The notes: generated by a model from the letters alone, not told the origin. DNA of 9,132 bases from JAHFUI01 sp041485905 (GCA_041485905.1 JBGPKK010000186.1:1-9132); one strand, 5' to 3'. Counted from the first letter of the stretch, positions 1 through 6,647 are shown. Translations and numbers: made by a program.

Positions 1-888
1 ACACCCGAGATGCGCGAACAGGCGCTCAGAAATTTCCGGCTGTACGCGACCGGACCGATGTTCACGCCACCGGCTGTGGGCGTGGTCGGAGGACCGCTGG
101 CGGGGCTGACAGTCGGCACACTCAACGGGGGCACCAATTGGCCGGGGGCTGGATACGATCCCGAAACGCATACGGTGTTCGCGCCAGCGTCCAATGCGGC
201 GCTCGCGCCCATCGGACTGGTCGAGCCGCCGAAGGAGTTCGCGTCGGACCTCAAGTACGTGATGGGCACGGCGGGTCAGCCCTTCGTCGAACGCGAAGGG
301 CCGGGGTTCGGCAGCGCGGCGGACGCGCCGCAGCGCTCGGCCGCGACACCGGCGCCAGGCGCCGCAGCGGGACGCGGCGCCCGTGGTGGACGCAGCGCGG
401 CGGCCGGTGGCGCGCCTGCCGCAGCCCCAATCGGTAATCCGATGCTGGTCGATGGTCTTTCCCTCGTCAAGCCGCCCTATGGGCTGCTCTCTGCCATCAA
501 TCTCGATCGGGGCGATCTCGTCTGGCAGGTGCCGCACGGCGAGACGCCCGACAACGTGCGCAACCATCCCGCGCTCAAGGGCATGAACATTCCGAGGACC
601 GGGCAGACCGGCGCCGTCGGGTTGGTCGTCACCAAGACGCTCGTCGTCATGGGCGATCCTCAGGTCACGACGACGGCGGAGCATCCTCGCGGGGCGATGC
701 TGCGCGCCTACGACAAGGCCACCGGCAAGGAAGTCGGCGCCGTCTGGATGCCGGCGCCTCAAAGCGGATCGCCGATGAGCTACGCGATCAACGGCAAGCA
801 GTACATCGTGGTGGCGGTGAGCGGAGGCAACTATTCGGGCGAGTACATCGCCTTCAGCGTGCCTGACGATGCGCGTGCAAGGAACTAA
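1..888 (+). CDS. PQQ-dependent dehydrogenase (quinoprotein), C-terminal part, 5' truncated by window edge
   Basis: The frame is open from base 1, and the first ATG at 10 is probably internal (TPEM precedes it), so this is the 3' end of a longer gene of which about 295 codons are visible. The segment GGTNWPGAGYDPETHTVFAPAS and the closing GKQYIVVAVSGG and YIAFSVP are typical of the last propeller blades of membrane or periplasmic quinoprotein dehydrogenases of the glucose/alcohol dehydrogenase-like group. Such enzymes use pyrroloquinoline quinone to oxidise sugars or alcohols in the periplasm and pass electrons to a cytochrome c or quinone. The substrate cannot be told from this fragment. Bases 310-432 encode an Ala/Gly/Arg/Pro-rich insert between propeller elements, unusual for the family. 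The stop overlaps the start region of the cytochrome c gene downstream, suggesting translational coupling and a shared function. Family call is confident; the N-terminus is not visible. Confidence 0.88.
   Translation, partial: TPEMREQALRNFRLYATGPMFTPPAVGVVGGPLAGLTVGTLNGGTNWPGAGYDPETHTVFAPASNAALAPIGLVEPPKEFASDLKYVMGTAGQPFVEREGPGFGSAADAPQRSAATPAPGAAAGRGARGGRSAAAGGAPAAAPIGNPMLVDGLSLVKPPYGLLSAINLDRGDLVWQVPHGETPDNVRNHPALKGMNIPRTGQTGAVGLVVTKTLVVMGDPQVTTTAEHPRGAMLRAYDKATGKEVGAVWMPAPQSGSPMSYAINGKQYIVVAVSGGNYSGEYIAFSVPDDARARN
310..432 (+). repeat. Low-complexity Ala/Gly/Arg/Pro insert in the PQQ dehydrogenase
   Basis: About 41 codons (from GSAADAPQ to the PIG before NPML) are almost entirely Ala, Gly, Pro, Arg and Ser, with a GRGARGGR core. 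They interrupt otherwise ordinary propeller sequence. The composition resembles the inserts in the NHL protein at 3174-3371 and the hydrolase at 5991-6095. It is probably a flexible surface loop; no function is visible. Confidence 0.7.
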
Positions 889-1312
889 TCATGCCCGCGT
901 CGTCGGTCTCTGGATGCTGGCTGCGGTGACGATCGCCGGCGCTGCGCAGACGCCGCCGACGCGCTCCGTGTGGACCGGTGTGTACACGGCCGAGCAGGCG
1001 AAGCGCGGCGAGCCGCTCTACGGTCAGCAGTGCTCGTCGTGCCACGGCGCGACGCTCGAAGGCGGCGAGATGGCGCCGCCGCTGACCGGGGGCGCCTTCA
1101 ATTCGAACTGGAGCGGGTTGTCGCTGGGCGATCTGTCCGAACGGATTCGCATCTCGATGCCGCAGAGCAACCCGGGCAGCCTCAGCCGTCAGCAGTGCGC
1201 CGACCTCGTGGCATTCCTGCTCAGCGCCGGCAACTTTCCAACCGGGAAAGAGGAACTGCCCCGCGAGCTGGAGATCTTGAAGCAGATCGCGTTCGAGGCG
1301 CTCAAACCCTAG
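869..1312 (+). CDS. Small exported c-type cytochrome (mono-heme)
   Basis: A 147-residue protein with one CSSCH heme-attachment motif (Cys55, Cys58, His59). A likely axial methionine is Met97 in RISMPQS, with Met69 as an alternative. Residues 11-26 form a hydrophobic stretch ending AGAAQ, consistent with an export signal and a periplasmic location, where heme is attached. The gene overlaps the end of the PQQ dehydrogenase gene by 20 bp, so the protein is plausibly the electron acceptor of that enzyme. The start is uncertain: ATG 869 gives a good signal peptide but has no clear ribosome site, and GTG 875 and ATG 914 are in-frame alternatives. A well-spaced AAGGA (879-883) points instead to ATG 891, which is out of frame and stops after 12 codons. 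Family call is firm; the exact N-terminus is not. Confidence 0.85.
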   Translation: MRVQGTNHARVVGLWMLAAVTIAGAAQTPPTRSVWTGVYTAEQAKRGEPLYGQQCSSCHGATLEGGEMAPPLTGGAFNSNWSGLSLGDLSERIRISMPQSNPGSLSRQQCADLVAFLLSAGNFPTGKEELPRELEILKQIAFEALKP

Positions 1313-1333
1313 GGGATGGAACGCGTGAGACTC

Positions 1334-2662
1334 TCAGACTTCAGACTTGACGGTTTGGTCCGGGCGCCGCGGTTTCAGCAGCGCCTTCACGAGCCACCGG
1401 GCGCCGACGAGGGCCACCACGACCATCATCCAACGCATCGCGCCGGCGAAAAACGCGGGGGTGAGATCGGGGAGCTCGAACTGATACCGCGAGAGCTGTT
1501 GCGCGCGATCGCTCATCCAGTGCCAGCCCGTGTGTGCCACGATCGCCGAGAGGATGATCGTGCCGATCCGCTCGGCGACGACGAACCGGAACAGCAGCGC
1601 GAGCGCGGGAAGGAGCACGGCCAGGACGGCCACTTGACCGAGCTCCACGCCCACATTGAACGAGAGCAGCGACGTCAGCAGGTGCGAGCCGGCCAGTTGC
1701 ATGGTGTCGCGCAGCGCGAACGAAAAGCCGAACCCGTGTACGAGTCCGAAGCCGAACGCGATCATCCAGCGGCGGCCCAGACCCGGCGCGACAATGTTCT
1801 CGAGGGCCATGTACACGATCGACGTCGCAATCAACGTCTCGACCAGCGGCGGAAACCATCCGGCGTCGGGTCCCATGTTGTACGCCGACGCGATGAGCGT
1901 GATCGAATGCGCGACTGTAAAGGCCGTCACCACGACGAGCAGCTGCCCGAACCGGCGGAACGGAATCACCAGACAGAAGAGGAAGAGCAGATGATCGGTG
2001 CCGCTGAGGATGTGGCGGAAGCCCTCGGCCACGAACAGGCGCACCGCCTGGAGCCAGCGCGGATCGAGCCGGACGAGACCGGGATCGTCGTGGAACTCGA
2101 GCGCGCGCTCGGCGCCATCGGCCGTCACGAACCGGAGCACGGTGAGGGCGCGCAGACCGAGCAGCCGATAGTGCGGATCGATCGCGAAGCGGGACCGGGC
2201 CGACTGGATCGGATATTCGAACAGCGCGTCCACCATCGCCTGACTCTTGACGAGCTCGGTGTCGCCGGGAAGCGCCGGTCCAAGAAGGGATCGGACCGCG
2301 CCGTCGTAGGAATCGAACGACCTGTCGGACGGCAGCGACACGCGGACCGCCGCGAGACGCGGATCGCCGAGACGGACGTTCTCTTCGTAGATTTCGATGC
2401 GGTCGGCAATCCAGTCCTTCGCTCCGTCGCGAAGCGCGATCGGCATTTCGGGGTCCGACAAATTCAGGAACACGCCGGCGGTCGGCCAGGGTATATCGTT
2501 CATCGACGCCAGCGGGGCGCGCACGAGCAGCCGCAGACGCTGCCCCTCCGGCCTGAGGAACACCTGAATCCGGACGTCATTCGGCACATCGTGAGCGGCC
2601 GGGACACCGGTCCACGAGAACAGTGCGGCCGCGACGAGAGCGAATGTCGCGCAATGTTTCAT
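1334..2662 (-). CDS. HupE/UreJ-type integral membrane protein, possible metal transporter
   Basis: The 442-residue protein starts with a signal peptide (residues 1-23, cleavage near PAAHD). A soluble domain of about 180 residues follows, then from about residue 207 a membrane domain with six or seven hydrophobic segments. Conserved-looking polar motifs in the membrane part are GFRHILSGTDH (214-224), AHS (251-253), GFGLVHGFGF (304-313), FNVGVELGQ (335-343) and HTGWHW (377-382). Membrane His, Asp and Glu residues of this kind mark the HupE/UreJ family, whose characterised members are linked to nickel or cobalt uptake for hydrogenase and urease. No hydrogenase or urease gene is visible, so the metal and role remain unknown. 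The gene is alone on its strand, 21 bp tail-to-tail from the cytochrome gene and 64 bp head-to-head from the NHL gene. A weak GGGCGA lies upstream of its ATG. Confidence 0.8.
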   Translation of the reverse strand: MKHCATFALVAAALFSWTGVPAAHDVPNDVRIQVFLRPEGQRLRLLVRAPLASMNDIPWPTAGVFLNLSDPEMPIALRDGAKDWIADRIEIYEENVRLGDPRLAAVRVSLPSDRSFDSYDGAVRSLLGPALPGDTELVKSQAMVDALFEYPIQSARSRFAIDPHYRLLGLRALTVLRFVTADGAERALEFHDDPGLVRLDPRWLQAVRLFVAEGFRHILSGTDHLLFLFCLVIPFRRFGQLLVVVTAFTVAHSITLIASAYNMGPDAGWFPPLVETLIATSIVYMALENIVAPGLGRRWMIAFGFGLVHGFGFSFALRDTMQLAGSHLLTSLLSFNVGVELGQVAVLAVLLPALALLFRFVVAERIGTIILSAIVAHTGWHWMSDRAQQLSRYQFELPDLTPAFFAGAMRWMMVVVALVGARWLVKALLKPRRPDQTVKSEV

Positions 2663-2726
2663 GACGTCGCCCGATCAGACTAGTGGGATACCGCGCAGCT
2701 GACAAGCAGGAATCTGGAGGCGTGGA
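2663..2726. promoter_or_regulatory. Divergent intergenic region between the HupE-like and NHL genes
   Basis: This 64-bp gap separates two head-to-head genes and must hold the start signals for both unless promoters lie inside coding DNA. The plus-strand gene has a clear GGAGG at 2716-2720, 6 bp before ATG 2727. No convincing -35/-10 pair or palindromic operator could be picked out by eye, so only the location is supported. Confidence 0.4.
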
Positions 2727-4094
2727 ATGAAGCGGATTCACTATCGTGTGACGACTGGTCTGTCGCTGCTCGTGGCACTCGTGGTCGGCCTGACGATGTA
2801 CGACCATGCCGCCGGCGCCCAGGGTCGCGGCGCCGCGGGCACGCCGAACTATCGAGTGGTGCCCTTGTGGCCGCAGCCGTTTCAGGACGACTCGTGGGTG
2901 TTCGGCTCGATCACGGGCGTGACCGTCGACGCGCAGAATCACGTGTGGGTCGCGCACCGCGGCGCCGATTCCCTCCAAACCAACGAAAAGGGAATGGTGC
3001 TGGCCCAGCCAAGCTCCAGCGTGTGCTGCACGCCCGCGCCCCCGATTCTCGAATTCGACGCGGCCGGAAAGCTCGTCTCGAGTTGGGGCGGTCCCAGCCA
3101 GGGATATCAGTGGCCGCAGGTCCCCGGCGGCATCGCCGTGGACACGAAGGGCAACGTCTGGATCACCGCCGCGGGGCTCGAACCGGCGCCGCCGACGGCC
3201 GGTCGAGGCACAGGTACGGCGGCTGTGGCCGCGGCGGAGGCGGCGGAACTTGGCGTTGCGCCGGGACGTGGACGCGGCGCCGCCGCGGCTGACGCGGGCG
3301 CGGCCCAGGCCGCACGCGGTGCTGCGGCGGCCGGCCGTGGCGCCGCTCCAGCGGCGCCGACGGTGCCCGCCGACGCCCACGTGCTGAAGTTTTCACGCGC
3401 GGGCCGGTACCTGCTCACGATCGGGACGCCCGGCAAAATGGACGGCGCAAACAGCCAGACCACGCTGAATCGTCCGGCCGCCATCGCCTACGATGCCGCC
3501 GCCAACGAGGTTTTCGTCGCCGACAGCGGTAACCACCGCGTGGCCGTCTTCGACGCCGACAGCGGCGCTCACAAGCGGCACTGGTTCGCGTACGGTGACA
3601 AGACCGCCGGCGCGCCGGCCGGGCCATATGATCCGAACGCGCCGGTTGCCCGATCGTTCCGTGACGTGACCTGCATCGAGATTTCGCGCGACGGCATGGT
3701 CTACGTCTGCGATCGAACCAGTAACCGGATTCAGGTGTTCGACAAGAGCGGCACATTCGTGAAGGAAATGGTGATTGCCAAAGAGACGCGCGGCGCCACC
3801 GTGGCGCTGACCGCCGGTGCCTCTGCCGTCATCTCAGCGCACGGTTCGGTGTGGGACCTCGCCTTCTCGAACGATGCGCAGCAGCGCTACGTGTTCGTCG
3901 CCGACGGCGTGAACAAGAAAGTCCGCATCCTCCAGCGGGACACCCTCGCCGACGTGGGCAGCTTCGGGAGCGGCGGCCGCTATCCGGGCCAGTTCCTTGC
4001 CGTCAACAGCGTCGCCACCGACGCAGTGGGCAATCTGTACACGGGCGAAACGCACCACGGGAAGCGCGTCCAGAAATTCGTTTCGCAGCGCTAG
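2727..4094 (+). CDS. Exported NHL-repeat beta-propeller, PAL-like fold lacking the zinc histidines
   Basis: A 455-residue protein with an N-terminal signal (residues 1-31, hydrophobic LSLLVALVVGLTM, cleavage near AGAQ) followed by NHL-type blades such as GVTVDAQNHVWVAHR, EVFVADSGNHRVAVFD, YVCDRTSNRIQVFD and YVFVADGVNKKVRIL. It is clearly a paralog of the next gene: the two share the CC-x3/4-PPILEFD block, VYVCDRTSNR, and exactly four cysteines (here 100, 101, 316, 328). Compared with that paralog and with remembered PAL motifs, it keeps Arg78 and Arg330 but has Gly134, Thr315 and Asn427 where zinc histidines are expected, and lacks the catalytic tyrosine (DSGNHR replaces DGYGNRR). Residues 150-215 are a long Ala/Gly/Arg insert, and about 15 extra residues occur near 357-371. 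It is likely a periplasmic or secreted binding protein or a degenerate enzyme. GGAGG at 2716-2720 supports the start. Confidence 0.85.
   Translation: MKRIHYRVTTGLSLLVALVVGLTMYDHAAGAQGRGAAGTPNYRVVPLWPQPFQDDSWVFGSITGVTVDAQNHVWVAHRGADSLQTNEKGMVLAQPSSSVCCTPAPPILEFDAAGKLVSSWGGPSQGYQWPQVPGGIAVDTKGNVWITAAGLEPAPPTAGRGTGTAAVAAAEAAELGVAPGRGRGAAAADAGAAQAARGAAAAGRGAAPAAPTVPADAHVLKFSRAGRYLLTIGTPGKMDGANSQTTLNRPAAIAYDAAANEVFVADSGNHRVAVFDADSGAHKRHWFAYGDKTAGAPAGPYDPNAPVARSFRDVTCIEISRDGMVYVCDRTSNRIQVFDKSGTFVKEMVIAKETRGATVALTAGASAVISAHGSVWDLAFSNDAQQRYVFVADGVNKKVRILQRDTLADVGSFGSGGRYPGQFLAVNSVATDAVGNLYTGETHHGKRVQKFVSQR
3174..3371 (+). repeat. Long Ala/Gly/Arg-rich insert in the first NHL protein
   Basis: About 66 codons encode almost only Ala, Gly, Arg, Pro and Thr, with recurring GRG and AAAGRG units, between the blade ending GNVWITAAG and the one starting HVLKFSR. 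The paralog downstream joins the same two blades with only GGNGAPDG. The insert is therefore an expansion of a blade-connecting loop and not part of the fold. Confidence 0.75.
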
Positions 4095-4098
4095 AGCG

Positions 4099-4122
4099 CT
4101 GCGCCACAGGAGAGCGGCGCAG
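4099..4122 (+). other. Intergenic hairpin between the two NHL genes
   Basis: CTGCGCC (4099-4105) and GGCGCAG (4116-4122) form a perfect 7-bp stem with a 10-nt loop, starting 5 bases after the first NHL stop. No T-run follows, so it is not a classical intrinsic terminator. It might be an mRNA-processing or stability element between cotranscribed genes. Confidence 0.35.
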
Positions 4123-4158
4123 TCCGCAAGCCCGGTTTGTTCATGAGGAGAGAGTGGT

Positions 4159-5340
4159 ATGAAACGTAACCTGATGATTGGCGCGGCATTCCTCGGACTG
4201 CTCGCGGCACTCGGCGTCGGCCAGAGCAGACTCTCGACCGCAGCCGCGCAGACGCAGGGCCAGGTGATGGCGCCCAGGTTCGAAGTGGATCCGACGTTCC
4301 CGAAACCGCTGCCGAACGGCTGGTATCAAGGTCAGACGATCGGCTTGTGGGTGGACGCCCAGGATCACGTCTGGATCGTCCATCGTCCGGATGTGCTCGA
4401 CGCGATCGAAGGAGCAGGCGACCAGAAGACCGGCGAGTGCTGCAAGACGGCGCCGCCGATTCTCGAGTTCGATCAGCAGGGCAACCTGCTCCGGCACTGG
4501 GGCGGGAAGGACGGCCCGGGCTACGAGTGGCCGCTGTCGAACCACGGCCTGAACATCGACAATAAGGGCAATGTCTGGATCGGGGGCAACGGCGCCCCGG
4601 ACGGGCACATCCTCGAGTTCACTCAGGACGGAACGTTCGTGAAGCAAGTGGGCAAGAAGGGTGTGACGCGGGACAGTCTGTCGACCGAGCACTTCTTTCA
4701 GGTGGCGAAAGTGTTCTACTACGCTCCGGCGAATGAAGTGTTCGTCGCCGACGGCTACGGCAACAGACGCGTCGCGGTGATCGACGCCGACAGCGGCAAG
4801 ATGAAGCGCTTCTGGGGCGCGTACGGCAAGCCTCCGGACGATGCGGCCGCGCTCGCGCAGGGCACCTACGATCCGACGGTGACGTATCAACAGTTCCGCG
4901 GCCCCGTGCACTGCGCCGACGTGTCGGTCGATGGCCTGGTGTATGTCTGCGACCGGACCAGCAACAGGCTCCAGATCTTCAAGACCGACGGCACGTTTGT
5001 GAGGGAGATCTACACCCAGCGCGACTCGCGGGGCGATGGATCGGTCTGGGACGTCGCGTTCTCGCGCGATCCGCAGCAGAAGTACCTGTATGTGGCCGAC
5101 GGCCGCAATCAGAAGCTCCGCATCTTCGACCGCGCGAGCATGACCGAGCTCACGGCGTTCGGCAAAGGCGGACACTATCCGGGTGAGTGGTATTCGCTGC
5201 ACAATATCGCGACCGACTCGAAGGGCAACCTGTATACGGTGGAAACCTACGAGGGCCGGCGTCTGCAGCGTTTTCTGTACAAAGGTCTCGCGGCCGTGCA
5301 CGCGCGGCGGCAGGGCGTCGCCTGGCCGGGCACTCCGTAG
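4159..5340 (+). CDS. Exported NHL beta-propeller, putative peptidyl-alpha-hydroxyglycine alpha-amidating lyase-like protein
   Basis: A 393-residue protein with signal peptide (about 1-31, cleavage near AAAQ) and six NHL-type blades. AGGAG at 4146-4150 fixes the start. Rat PAL, as I recall it, binds zinc through His585, His690 and His786 and uses Arg533, Tyr654 and Arg706. The matching residues here are Arg76 (VHR), His129 (NHGLNIDNKGNVW, like PHGLSIDTDGNYW), Tyr200 (VFVADGYGNRR, like VFVSDGYCNSR), His251 (PVHC), Arg266 (CDRTSNRLQIF, like ADRENGRIQCF) and His348 (SLHNIATDSKGNLY). Gaps between neighbouring residues are close to rat PAL except for a longer Tyr200-His251 spacing. PAL splits peptidyl-alpha-hydroxyglycine into a peptide amide and glyoxylate; the true substrate here is unknown. 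Cysteines 94, 95, 252 and 264 are shared with the upstream paralog. A generic non-catalytic NHL propeller is the alternative. Probably cotranscribed with both neighbours. Confidence 0.82.
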   Translation: MKRNLMIGAAFLGLLAALGVGQSRLSTAAAQTQGQVMAPRFEVDPTFPKPLPNGWYQGQTIGLWVDAQDHVWIVHRPDVLDAIEGAGDQKTGECCKTAPPILEFDQQGNLLRHWGGKDGPGYEWPLSNHGLNIDNKGNVWIGGNGAPDGHILEFTQDGTFVKQVGKKGVTRDSLSTEHFFQVAKVFYYAPANEVFVADGYGNRRVAVIDADSGKMKRFWGAYGKPPDDAAALAQGTYDPTVTYQQFRGPVHCADVSVDGLVYVCDRTSNRLQIFKTDGTFVREIYTQRDSRGDGSVWDVAFSRDPQQKYLYVADGRNQKLRIFDRASMTELTAFGKGGHYPGEWYSLHNIATDSKGNLYTVETYEGRRLQRFLYKGLAAVHARRQGVAWPGTP

Positions 5341-5375
5341 TGGCCCCGTTTTGTCCCGCGACCGGGCCGAACGGC

Positions 5376-5384
5376 GGAGGAGAG
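5376..5384 (+). promoter_or_regulatory. Ribosome binding site fixing the hydrolase start
   Basis: GGAGGAGAG sits 6 bp before ATG 5391 and directly ahead of a good signal peptide. The open frame extends upstream to an earlier ATG at 5187, inside the preceding gene, but that extension lacks a comparable site and would bury the signal peptide. ATG 5391 is therefore the start. Confidence 0.8.
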
Positions 5385-5390
5385 CATCCA

Positions 5391-6494
5391 ATGAAGATGA
5401 ACGCGTCACTCCATCTGATCGGGCGACTGGTCATGGCCGGCTTTGTGGTGGCATTCGCGAGCATCGCCAGCGCCCAGCAGCAATTCGTCTCGATCGCGGG
5501 CGCGCCATGCGCGACGCCGCCCGTGCTGCACTGTCCCGACGCGGACTGTTCGAGCGACCGCGTGATCAACCAGGGACCCATCGTCGAGATGAAGACGCGC
5601 CGCTCGTACTTCCTCGATTATCCGTGCGATTTGAAGCCGGGCGAAAAGGTCACGTTCATCCTCAGCCTGCACGGCGCCGGCTCGTACGGAAACTGGCAGC
5701 GCCACTACTTTCCGATCGTCGACTACAAGGACAAGTACCGGCTCGTCATCGCCACGCCGAACTCTCCGACGCACGTCTGGTCCACGGTCGACGACGAGTA
5801 CCTGCAGAACATCGTGAATTTTGTCGTCGAGCAGATCGGCAAACCGAACATCAAAGCGTTCTGGTTGGCCGGGCACTCGCAGGGCGGCTTGACGTCCAAC
5901 CGGATCGTGCGCACGGATTTCTTCAAGGACCGGGTGGACGGCTGGCTCAGCTTGTCCGGCGGCCGCCTGGGCGTCAACCCCGGCCGCGCGAATTTCGGCG
6001 CGATCGGCGCGGTTCCCGGCGCTGGAGCCGCGGGCGGTGGCCGTGCCGGCGCGCCCGGCAGCCCCCGCGCGGGCGCTCCTCCCGATCTCGCCGCATCAGC
6101 GGCGGCATTGCGCGACCTTCCGGCCAGTGATTTCTCGTTCATCTACGAGACGGGCCAGCGCGAAATGGACGAGAAGGGCCTGCCCGGGACGTCGGCGTGG
6201 GCGGCGAAATTCAGCTGCGGTGCTCAGGGCAAAGCGCAGGAGATCCTGGACACCAGGGCCGGCTACATCTACGACCGATCGCGGCAGAATCCGCCGAATC
6301 CTCCCTGGGGACTCCTGCCGAGACCCGGCACGGCCCGGGTCTACGTCTATCCGAACTGCAAAAACGGCCGGGTCGTGGCGGATGTCGTCCGGCTCGAGAA
6401 AGGGCACACCGAAGGACTGGAGCCGAACATCACCGAGGATCTGGTCAAGCTGATGCTCTCGGCGAGTGGCGGGAAGATCGGTTCGACCCCGTAG
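5391..6494 (+). CDS. Exported alpha/beta-hydrolase (esterase/depolymerase-like)
   Basis: A 367-residue protein. Residues 1-28 are a signal peptide (cleavage near ASAQQ). The oxyanion-hole strand is ILSLHGAGSYGNW (90-102), the nucleophile elbow is GHSQGG with Ser163, and the likely catalytic His339 lies in EKGHTEG near the C-terminus. The acid is probably in FIYETGQRE (250-258). Six cysteines (40, 48, 53, 79, 276, 323) suit disulfides in an exported protein. The overall layout resembles secreted esterases of the feruloyl esterase/polyhydroxybutyrate depolymerase type, but the substrate cannot be assigned and a peptidase activity is not excluded. Residues 201-235 are an Ala/Gly/Pro/Arg-rich insert lying between the nucleophile strand and the acid region, where cap domains usually sit. 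It lies 50 bp after the PAL-like gene on the same strand, so the two are probably cotranscribed and act in the same compartment. Confidence 0.85.
   Translation: MKMNASLHLIGRLVMAGFVVAFASIASAQQQFVSIAGAPCATPPVLHCPDADCSSDRVINQGPIVEMKTRRSYFLDYPCDLKPGEKVTFILSLHGAGSYGNWQRHYFPIVDYKDKYRLVIATPNSPTHVWSTVDDEYLQNIVNFVVEQIGKPNIKAFWLAGHSQGGLTSNRIVRTDFFKDRVDGWLSLSGGRLGVNPGRANFGAIGAVPGAGAAGGGRAGAPGSPRAGAPPDLAASAAALRDLPASDFSFIYETGQREMDEKGLPGTSAWAAKFSCGAQGKAQEILDTRAGYIYDRSRQNPPNPPWGLLPRPGTARVYVYPNCKNGRVVADVVRLEKGHTEGLEPNITEDLVKLMLSASGGKIGSTP
5991..6095 (+). repeat. Ala/Gly/Pro/Arg-rich insert in the hydrolase
   Basis: About 35 codons, including GAGAAGGGRAGAPG, interrupt the fold after the strand WLSLSGG and before the helix PDLAASAAAL. 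The composition matches the inserts in the PQQ dehydrogenase and first NHL protein although the three folds differ. It is likely a disordered loop in the cap position. Confidence 0.7.
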
Positions 6495-6647
6495 GCCAGC
6501 AGCCGCAGAGATTAGGCCGACTTTGCCGCGGCCAGTCGTCCAACGATCGCGGCAGCGAGCACGCTCAAAGGTCGGCGCGGCATCCAGGTTGCACTTCACA
6601 ATCGATCGCGAGCCATGCGGCGGTAAATCGGCAGGTCGCCTGACGCG
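6495..6647. other. Intergenic region before the Crp/Fnr gene
   Basis: This 153-bp gap separates the secreted-protein block from the regulatory block. It contains a small inverted repeat, CGACT (6518-6522) and AGTCG (6534-6538), with an 11-nt loop, too short and without a T-run to call a terminator. A TTGCAC at 6589-6594 could be part of a -35 box but has no good -10 partner. No Fnr-type TTGAT-N4-ATCAA box is present. Confidence 0.4.

Noticed and set aside
310..432. DNA tandem repeat or CRISPR-like array in the Ala/Gly/Arg segment
   Set aside because: The amino-acid pattern recurs but the bases do not form regular units or spaced direct repeats.
1316..2683. 455-codon plus-strand open frame opposite the HupE-like gene
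   Set aside because: It is rich in Arg, Glu, His and Gln with no hydrophobic core or known motif. It mirrors a clear membrane-protein gene on the other strand, so it is a codon-bias shadow.
5187..5390. Upstream extension of the hydrolase frame
   Set aside because: It overlaps the end of the PAL-like gene, lacks its own ribosome site, and would place the obvious signal peptide inside the protein.
4141..5409. 422-codon minus-strand open frame opposite the PAL-like gene
   Set aside because: It has no family resemblance, and the opposite strand has signal peptide, NHL motifs and a ribosome site. It is a GC-rich shadow.
6495..6647. Fnr/Crp autoregulatory box ahead of the regulator gene
   Set aside because: No TTGAT-N4-ATCAA or TGTGA-N6-TCACA-like sequence is present in the gap.
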